From Paraglaciecola sp. MB-3u-78 (GTDB lineage Bacteria; Pseudomonadota; Gammaproteobacteria; Enterobacterales; Alteromonadaceae), in the NCBI RefSeq assembly GCF_002835935.1, contig NZ_PJCF01000010.1, positions 1-64,000 of the forward strand: 64,000 nt of DNA, given 5' to 3'. The first letter of the stretch is position 1. Each line of letters starts with the position of its first letter. Below the pieces are notes generated by a model. The model was not told where the DNA came from. It worked only from the letters and a program-made list of their open reading frames with translations, and did no database searches. This document shows, one piece after another, positions 54,440-62,357 of this stretch. The position numbers were made by a program, and so were the translations under genes.

Positions 54440-56800
54440 ATGAATTTTAAACTAAAAATAATGCCTTATGTTGTAGCCTTGGCTATGACAAGCATAACCG
54501 TCATTGCTGCAGAAGATTCTGATGAACCATCAGCTGATCCAGAGTTCGAAAAAATAGTCATCGTTAGCGCAACTCGCCGAGCGGAGAATGTACAGTCGGT
54601 ACCAATATCCTTAACAGTCGTCGATGGTGATTATATGGCGCGCTCGGGTATTAATAATTTAAAAGACCTATCGACTCATGTCCCTAACTTTAATATGAGT
54701 AACAGTAGTCAGGTGACTAACACACGTTTAATCATTCGCGGTGTTGGTTCGGTCGGTAATACTGCCGTTGAAGGAAGTGTTGGGGTCTTTATTGATGGTG
54801 TTTATTACCCAAGACCCGGTTCTGTCATTAGTAATTTACTCGATATCAGTGCTGTAGAGGTTTTACGAGGACCACAAGGAACGTTGTTCGGACGTAACAC
54901 CCCAATGGGGGCCTTAAACATAACAACCAATGATCCTACTGACGACTTTAGAGCGAATACACATGTTAGTTATGGAAATTATAATGATTTAAACATTGGC
55001 ACGACAATATCCGGTGGGTTGTCAGATTCTATTTATGGCTTGGCAAGTGTTAACTATACCGACCGAGATGGGTATGGTTATAATGAATTGACTAACAAAG
55101 AGATCGGCGACGCAGAAGATCTTACTTTCCGTGGTAAATTATTGTTTGATATTTCAGACACAGTCGAAGCAAAATTGACAGTGGACCTTGCAGAAGTAAA
55201 TCACACTGGTGCGATAGTCGAATTATTACCAGAAACTAATAGCCCCCTTTTTATAGGTACTACGCAGGCTCTATATAGCGTGCCAGCAGGTAGTGGTGAT
55301 GATCCTTATGATAATGTTGTCAATCAGGTTAACGATGACAAAGCGACAGATAGCCAATGGGGTGTAACGGCTCAATTTAAGATCGATATATCAGATTTTG
55401 AACTCAAATCAATCACCGCAATCAGAAATTGGGAAAATGATTACCAAGATGAAAGCAGTCTTCGCATAGCGGCTGATTTAGTTCCAAGAAATAGCTTCTA
55501 TTCCAACGGCACCTTCTCCCAAGAATTTCAAATTTTATCTCCCGAAGGAGACACATTTGATTACGTAGCAGGTCTGTTCTACTACAAAGAAGATTTTGAC
55601 GTTGACACTTTCTTTGATGCAGGTTCTGATTACTGTTCACCGACAATCTTTGGCATTGTAAGGGGACAATTGATAGCAGCGGGTATGGATCCTACAACGG
55701 CTATGGCGACGGCTTTAGGTCAAGCGAACGCGTGTGGTGGATTTGCACAGGATAAATTTGTTACTTCTCAATTTAGGCAGGAATTAGAAAGTCTAGCTAT
55801 CTTTGCCCAAGGTACTTTTCATATAAATGACAGCTTAGATACGACATTTGGTGTACGTTGGACCAACGATGAAAAAACGGGGTCTTTTGAACAACAACTG
55901 AACAACCCTTTTGCCGCCATATTTCGCTCACCAGAATCGACGCCTGACCTCAACGTTGATGAGAGCAAAGTTACTTGGTTGGCTAACGTGCGTTATCAAT
56001 TCAATGATGATGTGATGGGATTTTTTACAGCATCTACCGGTTTTAAGTCAGGTGGATTCAACTCTCAAGGTACATTAGTTGCTTTAGGTGACCGCAGAAC
56101 GTTTGCCAATGAGACGACTGAAAATCTAGAAATAGGTATCAAATCGTCATTCTTTGATAAGGCGTTAACCGCAAATGTGACCCTTTATCAAACTGATATT
56201 AAAGACTTCCAATCACGCTCCTTCGATGGCCTCAGCTTCGTGACGACTAATGCGGGTGAATTACGTCAAAAAGGCGTTGAAATCGATTTTAAATATAGCG
56301 CTACGGATAATTTAAACTTTAGCGGTGGATTAGGTACCTTAGATTCTGAGTTCCTCAGTTATCCGAATGGTTCAGGCTTACCTGGTGGAGCGGTTCAAAA
56401 TTTAACCGGAACAGCTAATCACTGGTCACCGAAACTACAGGCTAACTTGACAGCTGACTGGAACATTCCTTTAAGTACAAACCTCTCTTTGTTTGTGCGA
56501 CCGGCTATTAGTTATGTTGATAATCAGAATATTGGCGGGACAACTAATCAAAATCCACAAACTATTCAACCTAGCTATTCGCTAGCAAGTTTACGCGTAG
56601 GTGTTGAAGATTTTGGTGCAGGCTGGAGATTAACTGCTTTTGTCGATAATTTGACCGATAAGGGCTACTGTAGCACTATGTTTGACCAACCTTTAGGGGG
56701 TAGCTTGGGCGCTGTAAATGCGACAAACAATACAACTGCAATCCGTTGTGTAGTAGGTGCGCCAAGAACCTATGGATTAACATTTTCATATCAGTATTAA
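54440..56800 (+). CDS. TonB-dependent outer-membrane receptor
   Basis: A 786-residue receptor. A signal peptide (about 1-23) precedes a TonB box-like EKIVIVSATRR and a plug domain to about 160 (RLIIRGVGSVGNTAVEGSVG, VLRGPQGTLFGRN). The beta-barrel follows, with GFFTASTGFKSGGFNS and YGLTFSYQY at the end, the aromatic C-terminus needed for outer-membrane insertion. It resembles the large proteobacterial group of unknown-substrate receptors (often annotated as siderophore- or vitamin-like) found with catabolic genes. Two Cys-containing loops lie near 398 and 430 (DYCSPT, ANACGGF). It lies directly downstream of the DUF3604 genes with a 72-base gap. Uptake of a lipid-derived substrate is inferred. 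Confidence 0.9.
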   Translation: MNFKLKIMPYVVALAMTSITVIAAEDSDEPSADPEFEKIVIVSATRRAENVQSVPISLTVVDGDYMARSGINNLKDLSTHVPNFNMSNSSQVTNTRLIIRGVGSVGNTAVEGSVGVFIDGVYYPRPGSVISNLLDISAVEVLRGPQGTLFGRNTPMGALNITTNDPTDDFRANTHVSYGNYNDLNIGTTISGGLSDSIYGLASVNYTDRDGYGYNELTNKEIGDAEDLTFRGKLLFDISDTVEAKLTVDLAEVNHTGAIVELLPETNSPLFIGTTQALYSVPAGSGDDPYDNVVNQVNDDKATDSQWGVTAQFKIDISDFELKSITAIRNWENDYQDESSLRIAADLVPRNSFYSNGTFSQEFQILSPEGDTFDYVAGLFYYKEDFDVDTFFDAGSDYCSPTIFGIVRGQLIAAGMDPTTAMATALGQANACGGFAQDKFVTSQFRQELESLAIFAQGTFHINDSLDTTFGVRWTNDEKTGSFEQQLNNPFAAIFRSPESTPDLNVDESKVTWLANVRYQFNDDVMGFFTASTGFKSGGFNSQGTLVALGDRRTFANETTENLEIGIKSSFFDKALTANVTLYQTDIKDFQSRSFDGLSFVTTNAGELRQKGVEIDFKYSATDNLNFSGGLGTLDSEFLSYPNGSGLPGGAVQNLTGTANHWSPKLQANLTADWNIPLSTNLSLFVRPAISYVDNQNIGGTTNQNPQTIQPSYSLASLRVGVEDFGAGWRLTAFVDNLTDKGYCSTMFDQPLGGSLGAVNATNNTTAIRCVVGAPRTYGLTFSYQY

Positions 56801-56806
56801 CCTATT

Positions 56807-56839
56807 TGCCCGTATAGTGATCTTTATACTATTCGGGCA
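56807..56839. terminator. hairpin after the TonB receptor gene
   Basis: TGCCCGTATAGT pairs with ACTATTCGGGCA (one mismatch), loop of about nine bases, seven bases after the receptor stop codon. The T tract is poor, so a factor-dependent or bidirectional terminator is possible. Confidence 0.55.
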
Positions 56840-57043
56840 TAAGTATTATTGAAGATATCTTTTCCTAAGTCGGAAAAATGCTTGGTTTGCATACTGAAAA
56901 ACAGGGTTCAACCCCACTATTAACTATTACCGCACTAAGTGAATATATGATGCAAATGACACACTTAGTTAACGAAAATAAAGTTGATATAATTGGGAAA
57001 ACTGATCCACTATGAGTTTCAATGAATTAAGGTTATTAAGCTA

Positions 57044-57943
57044 ATGCGGTCAGGAAAAATCATCAGAGATCCCCTTGTACATTTTTTAGCCATAGGTTTG
57101 GGGTTTTTTCTTTTGTTCAACTTAGTCTCCGACGATAAATGGCAGATCGATGACCAAATAGTAGTGGTGGACGAACGGGCTCTGCTGGAATTTATGCAAT
57201 TTCAAGCAAAAATGTTTGATACCGAGCATTTTACTAAGCAACTGGCTTCACTTACAGCTAAGGAAAGACAGCAACTCATTGACGGCTATATTCGGGAAGA
57301 AGTGCTCTATCGAGAAGCAAAAAACCTGGGAATGGAGTTAAATGACAATCTAATCCGGCGCAGGATGGTCGGTAAAATAGAATACCTTACCCGTAGCATG
57401 ACCTCCCAGTTGGTTAATGCAAGCCAAGCGCAATTGAAAGCTCTCTATCAAGAGCGAAAAGATGAATATTATATTGAACCCTCAATAACTTTCACCCATG
57501 TGTTTTTTGACATGGAAAAGCACGGCCTAACTCAAGCACAAGAACTCGCCGGATCTCAGTTGGATGAATTCATCAGCAAATCAATGCCCACTTTTACCGA
57601 AGCAGCAAAGTACAGTGAACGCTTTCCCTACCATCTGAACTATGTGAAGCGCTCCCGCAGTTTTATTCAGAGCCATTTTGGAGAGTCCTTTACGCAAGAC
57701 CTGTTCACTGGCGAAACCAATAATAAAGACTGGTTTGGCCCCATTCAGTCTGCATATGGTTATCACCTGGTACTGAAGCTTGAACAAACTGAAGGGCGTT
57801 ATCCGCCAATTGGTGAAGTAATGGACGAACTTTCTGAAGAATTCAAGCGTCAGCAAACCCTGGAACTGCAAAACCAAGCCATTCAATCATTAATTGATGC
57901 CTATCAAATCGTCATTGATTTACCTTCTGCAGAGACGAGATAG
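57044..57943 (+). CDS. membrane-anchored parvulin-type peptidyl-prolyl isomerase
   Basis: A 299-residue periplasmic folding helper. One N-terminal transmembrane segment (about 12-28, HFLAIGLGFFLLFNLV) anchors it. A SurA/PpiD-like helical chaperone part follows to about 140. A PPIC parvulin domain occupies about 145-260 (ITFTHVFFD, FGPIQSAYGYHLVLKLEQ). It may help fold the neighbouring exported DUF3604 and receptor proteins; this combination of an isomerase, a HupE-like protein and DUF3604 genes is a familiar type in marine bacteria, to my recollection. It is coupled to the next gene by a one-base overlap (TAGTG). Confidence 0.8.
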   Translation: MRSGKIIRDPLVHFLAIGLGFFLLFNLVSDDKWQIDDQIVVVDERALLEFMQFQAKMFDTEHFTKQLASLTAKERQQLIDGYIREEVLYREAKNLGMELNDNLIRRRMVGKIEYLTRSMTSQLVNASQAQLKALYQERKDEYYIEPSITFTHVFFDMEKHGLTQAQELAGSQLDEFISKSMPTFTEAAKYSERFPYHLNYVKRSRSFIQSHFGESFTQDLFTGETNNKDWFGPIQSAYGYHLVLKLEQTEGRYPPIGEVMDELSEEFKRQQTLELQNQAIQSLIDAYQIVIDLPSAETR

Positions 57944-58956
57944 TGAGGCTGATATTAATACTGGCACTGCTAATTACCAATTTCAGCGTCTTTGCAGATG
58001 ATGCCAGACCGGTTCTGGTGCAGGTGGAAGAAGAAACATCGTATCAATATAAAGTGTTATTCAGAGTGCCAAATAATGGGCGCTTAGACGCCTGGCCAGA
58101 ACTTGAATTTCCAGCGCACTGTAAGGATCTTCATTCATCAGAAGTCATGGCTGGCGATAGCCATGTCCAACACCTTATTTTGCAATGTCAGCATTCAATG
58201 CAAGGTGGTCTTGTCGAGATCAATTACCTGTCCAGCAACCCGGGGTTTTACAACCTGTTCCAGTTCACCGACAGTGACGGGCAACAGTCATCCCAGTTAC
58301 TAAAACCATCACAGAATAGCTGGCAAATTCCTGAAGATCTGAGTAAGGATATTGTCATGCAAGAATTTACCATTCTGGGCATTGAACATATTTGGGCTGG
58401 ACTGGATCACCTACTATTTGTAACCTGCCTGGTATTGTTGACGGCTGGTCGCTGGAAGCAATTGTTGTTGGCCGTAACGGGTTTTACTCTGGCTCACTCA
58501 CTGACGCTGGCGTTGGCAGCGTTGGAATTCGTTTATTTCCCAATCCCCCCAGTAGAAGCAGTCATTGCCTTGAGCATATTATTTTTAGCTACAGAAATTG
58601 CAAGACAACAACATGAGAACTTGACCTATCGTTATCCGATTTTAGTCTCAAGCAGTTTCGGCTTGCTCCATGGTTTTGGTTTTGCTGCTGTATTGATGGA
58701 CATCGGTTTACCTCAACAAGAGACAGGCATAGCCCTGCTCGGCTTTAATATAGGCGTAGAAATAGGTCAGCTATTGTTTATATCTGTTTTGCTTTTTGTT
58801 ATGTTTTTGTCAATGGCTGTAACTAAAAAAAATCTCCGCGAATTTTTTAACTCTGGTGAGTTACATAAAAAAGGAGTTCTCTATATTTTGATAATTTATG
58901 TGGTTGGCAGCCTATCAGCTTATTGGACTTTTGAGCGCCTCTATCAATTTTTTTAA
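57943..58956 (+). CDS. HupE/UreJ-type membrane protein
   Basis: A 337-residue membrane protein. A signal peptide (1-18) and a ~120-residue periplasmic domain precede a HupE/UreJ_2-type membrane half. That half opens with the metal-associated motif IEHIWAGLDHLLF near 147-160 and has GFTLAHSLTLALA, then a GLLHGFGFA motif and several further helices. HupE and UreJ relatives transport nickel or another metal. Here it could supply the metal of the PHP-like enzymes; that is inference. The start is GTG at 57943, overlapping the preceding stop by one base. Confidence 0.8.
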   Translation: MRLILILALLITNFSVFADDARPVLVQVEEETSYQYKVLFRVPNNGRLDAWPELEFPAHCKDLHSSEVMAGDSHVQHLILQCQHSMQGGLVEINYLSSNPGFYNLFQFTDSDGQQSSQLLKPSQNSWQIPEDLSKDIVMQEFTILGIEHIWAGLDHLLFVTCLVLLTAGRWKQLLLAVTGFTLAHSLTLALAALEFVYFPIPPVEAVIALSILFLATEIARQQHENLTYRYPILVSSSFGLLHGFGFAAVLMDIGLPQQETGIALLGFNIGVEIGQLLFISVLLFVMFLSMAVTKKNLREFFNSGELHKKGVLYILIIYVVGSLSAYWTFERLYQFF

Positions 58957-59093
58957 AGCCTATATTTGCCCCAATTTAGAGAAAATCAATTGTTTATCAC
59001 AGAAACATCTAAGCAAAATTTTATGGTTAATAGATGTGCTCTAAACCCCGCTCACTGTTAAAGTTATAAATAAGTATTAAAAAAGGTCCTTTT

Positions 59094-60692
59094 ATGGAAT
59101 TTGATTATATCATCATTGGTGCAGGCTCAGCCGGTTGTGTATTAGCTGCTCGCTTGTCACACAACCCTGATAATTCAGTGTGTTTACTCGAAGCTGGCGG
59201 CCCAGATAACAGTGTTTTAATTCGTGCTCCTATAGGTGTGGCAGCCATGTTGCCGACTAAAATTAATAATTGGGCCTTTAAAACGATCCCTCAAAAAGGC
59301 TTAAATGGGCGCCAAGGTTATCAACCAAGAGGGAAAACTTTAGGTGGAAGCTCATCCACTAATGCCATGTTGTACGTTCGTGGAAATAAATGGGATTATG
59401 ATACTTGGGCCGCATTAGGCAATGAGGGTTGGGGATATGAAGATGTACTGCCTTATTTTAAAAAGTCAGAAGGCAATGAAGTCTTTTCTAATGAGTTTCA
59501 TAATAGCGACGGCCCCTTAGGTGTGTCTAACCCATCTGATGCTAGCGATCTAAATGATATGTTCATTAGTGCTTGCGAAAAAAATGGCATCCCATTTGTA
59601 GATGATTTTAATGGTGCTGAGCAAGAGGGTGCATTTTTTTATCAAAGAACGGTTAAAAATGGTGAACGCTGCAGTGCAGCTAAAGCGTTTTTAACCCCTA
59701 ATTTATCTAGACCTAACCTCACTGTTATCACTCATGCTGTTACTGAAAAAATTCTGTTCGAAGATAAAAAAGCCGTAGGAGTGCGCTATAAAAAAGATAA
59801 TCAATCAGTGGAAATCAAGTCCACTAAAGAGATTATTCTAAGTGCGGGCACCTTTGGCTCTCCCCAAGTATTGATGTTATCTGGTGTTGGAGCGGCGCAA
59901 CATTTATCCGACAAGGGCATTACCACAATTCACGATTTAGCCGGGGTTGGACAAAATTTACAAGACCATATCGATTATGTCCAGACTTACAAAGTATCCA
60001 GTAAAGCGGATACTTTCGGCATTTCTTTAACTGGTGGATTCAGGATAATTAAATCCATGTTTCAATGGAAAAAAAGTAGGACTGGCAAAATCACCAGTAC
60101 CTTGGCTGAATCAGGTGCTTTTTTCCATACTAAAGAGGGCTTGAGTGCCCCCGACGCTCAGTTTGTTTTTGTCCCTGGGATTGTTGATGATCATGCTCGA
60201 AAAATAAATATGGGCCATGGATATAGCTGTCACATTACGGTTTGTCGCCCTGAAAGTCGCGGAGAAGTGACATTACACAGCACAGATCCAACCGACACAA
60301 TGCTGATAGACCCTAATTTTTTGGGTGACGCAAGAGATATGCAAACGATCATGGCCGGCGCACAGAAAATGCAAACAATTCTAGAAGCTGATGCTTTCAG
60401 TAAGATCCGAAAAAACATGCTGTATGTTGTCGAAAAAGGCAATACACAGCAATTAGAGCAGGACATACGTAACCGTGCAGACACGCAATACCATCCAGTT
60501 GGAACCTGTAAAATGGGGCCTGCATCAGATAACTTGGCGGTCGTTGACTTTCAACTTAGGGTTCATGGATTACAAGGATTAAGGGTAGTCGATGCCTCTG
60601 TTATGCCTAACTTAGTCAGTGGCAATACCAATGCGCCAACTATCATGATTGGTGAGAAAGCAGCTGACATGATCTTAGGGGCTCATACCTAA
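59094..60692 (+). CDS. GMC-family alcohol dehydrogenase, AlkJ-like
   Basis: A 532-residue GMC flavoprotein. The FAD-binding [14 protein letters not shown] is at 9-22. [20 protein letters not shown] is the GMC signature 1 region, [16 protein letters not shown] signature 2. The C-terminal active-site His is in [13 protein letters not shown] near 466 and the second in [16 protein letters not shown] (Asn here). The overall pattern is that of AlkJ/choline-dehydrogenase-like proteins that oxidise medium and long-chain alcohols at the membrane. AAAAGG lies eight bases before the ATG. It is monocistronic and ends at a bidirectional terminator. It could consume the fatty alcohol released by the ether-lipid enzymes upstream. 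Confidence 0.85.
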   Translation: MEFDYIIIGAGSAGCVLAARLSHNPDNSVCLLEAGGPDNSVLIRAPIGVAAMLPTKINNWAFKTIPQKGLNGRQGYQPRGKTLGGSSSTNAMLYVRGNKWDYDTWAALGNEGWGYEDVLPYFKKSEGNEVFSNEFHNSDGPLGVSNPSDASDLNDMFISACEKNGIPFVDDFNGAEQEGAFFYQRTVKNGERCSAAKAFLTPNLSRPNLTVITHAVTEKILFEDKKAVGVRYKKDNQSVEIKSTKEIILSAGTFGSPQVLMLSGVGAAQHLSDKGITTIHDLAGVGQNLQDHIDYVQTYKVSSKADTFGISLTGGFRIIKSMFQWKKSRTGKITSTLAESGAFFHTKEGLSAPDAQFVFVPGIVDDHARKINMGHGYSCHITVCRPESRGEVTLHSTDPTDTMLIDPNFLGDARDMQTIMAGAQKMQTILEADAFSKIRKNMLYVVEKGNTQQLEQDIRNRADTQYHPVGTCKMGPASDNLAVVDFQLRVHGLQGLRVVDASVMPNLVSGNTNAPTIMIGEKAADMILGAHT

Positions 60693-60713
60693 GCATAAAG
60701 TGAATGGTTCAAT

Positions 60714-60744
60714 AAAAAAGCGAAGGTTTAACCTTCGCTTTTTT
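60714..60744. terminator. bidirectional intrinsic terminator
   Basis: AAAAAAGCGAAGGTT-TAACCTTCGCTTTTTT forms a near-perfect hairpin with A and T tracts on either side, so it can stop transcription from both the GMC gene and the leftward ligase fragment. Confidence 0.9.
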
Positions 60745-60772
60745 ATTGGGGAAGTAAAATCCTAAATATTGT

Positions 60773-61399
60773 TTATTTACGCAATTCTCTGCGTAATAAC
60801 TTACCTACCGATGACTTAGGCAACTCTTGCATAAATACGATTTTTTTCGGGACCTTGTAAGCAGTCAACAACACTTTGCAATGGGTTAAGATATCACTTT
60901 CTGACACCTCAAATTTAACAGTGATGTAAGCACAGACTTTTTCGCCTGTTTTCTCATCTGGTTCACCGATAACTGCAGCTTCTAAAATTGCATCGTGCTG
61001 AGAGAGACCATCTTCAATTTCATTCGAATACACATTAAAACCCGATACAATGATCATGTCTTTTAAGCGGTCCACAATTTTGATGGTGCCATCATCTAAA
61101 CGTATGCCCACATCCCCTGTTTTGAAAAAGCCGTCTTTGGTTATCACCATCGCAGTTTCTTCTGGCATATTCCAATAGCCTGCCATAACTTGTGGACCCC
61201 TAACCACAATTTGACCTTCTTCAACAATCTGATCGTCTTCATTCCAAAGTTCAATTTCAGTGCCCTGCACTGGTGTACCTACTGTTCCTAAATGTTCTTT
61301 TCCCGGCTGATTAAAACACACCACAGGTGAAGTCTCAGATAGGCCATAACCTTCTGATATAGAACAGCCGGTAGTTGATTTCCACATATTAACAACCAT
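60773..61399 (-). pseudogene. 5'-truncated FadD-like acyl-CoA ligase
   Basis: The 208-residue frame covers only the C-terminal third of a FadD-type long-chain acyl-CoA ligase: EGYGLSETSPVVCFN, DGFFKTGDVGIRLDDG, the hinge IVDRLKDMIIVSGFNVYSNE and the catalytic Lys of SSVGKLLRREL. A normal enzyme is about 550 residues and the AMP P-loop is missing. Sequence upstream of 61399 shows no continuation in any frame, so the 5' part was lost in a rearrangement. The first ATG is internal to the original protein. It is probably inactive. Confidence 0.8.
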
Positions 61400-62357
61400 T
61401 GAAATGAGAGCATAGTCCCTTAAAGGTATAAAATATGATGGATTAATATTCTATAAAAACTATATTTCATGGAGATACAAGTCCAGAGTCATTAGGAGCA
61501 TTGATTTATACGTATGTATGTATGTATGTAGTGAGATAGTTAAGTTGGCCACCTAACAAGAGATGTTGTAATTAACTTCTTAGCTGAATTTAAAGGGACG
61601 GAATTTAAAGTGGTCGTAGTCAATTTAAACAATAATTTTTCCGTTAATCTGCTTTTAAAGTAACGTTGGAAATTGACATCGCTTAAGTCAGCTTTGTCGG
61701 AATTTTTGTCGTTAGCAGATTGGTAAAAATCGACCTATAGCGGACGTTATCAGCATTCGAATTAATGTTCACTTTGTGCGCAAAGGAGAAATCAGAGTTT
61801 TAAGATGTGACTGTTTGTCGAGGTCAACTGTGCACCTGTTAGTTGACTTAAACAGGTCTAAAGCTCACTCAATAATTCTCGGCATAACGGACGTTCCCCC
61901 AATCGGTTTTGAGACTGATTTCATGATAAAAAAAGCAAAATACAGTTATAGAACGAGAACAATATCTATGACTGCTGCAAGCTCATTCTTGCCGTTGGTG
62001 TTTCGTATCTGAACGCTAACTGTTGCCACTGAGCGGGAGATAGGAATAAGAAAATGTTTGGCATAATTCCTAGTCGATTTGGATCCACAGCTGACATGAA
62101 ACGCTGTTCTGTCCAGTCGTTTTTGTGAAGCCATTGATTACCAATAGAATAGTGAAGAGATGGGCAGTGTTGCACTGAAAGACTCTTCATTTTGATCCTA
62201 GCTCTCATTCCAGCCAAAAAACCTCGTCAACAATATTATTATCAATCAAGGACGGATGTTGGAATATTCTTGGTCACTCAGGCCTATAAACTATATTAGT
62301 ATATATAGATATTTCATCCAAGTGACTAACTGCAATGTTTGAAGCGGCGCTATAAAA
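61400..62357. other. intergenic region with microsatellite and repeat traces
   Basis: About 960 bases. It contains GTAT repeats (61512-61530) and the 14-mer GACCTATAGCGGAC (61732-61745) shared with 41098-41111. A frame at 61776-62012 looks spurious. The last ~80 bases must hold the promoter of the following nuclease gene. Confidence 0.45.
61512..61530 (+). repeat. tetranucleotide (GTAT) microsatellite
   Basis: Almost five tandem GTAT units. It lies in non-coding DNA between the truncated ligase and the nuclease gene. No role is evident. Confidence 0.7.

Noticed and set aside
61512-61530. GTAT microsatellite as a phase-variation switch
   Set aside because: It is not within a reading frame or at promoter spacing of an identifiable gene.
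61776-62217. Small genes on either strand before the RecB-like nuclease
   Set aside because: Both strands are open in overlapping short frames with no recognisable products, and the area shares repeat traces with other non-coding stretches.
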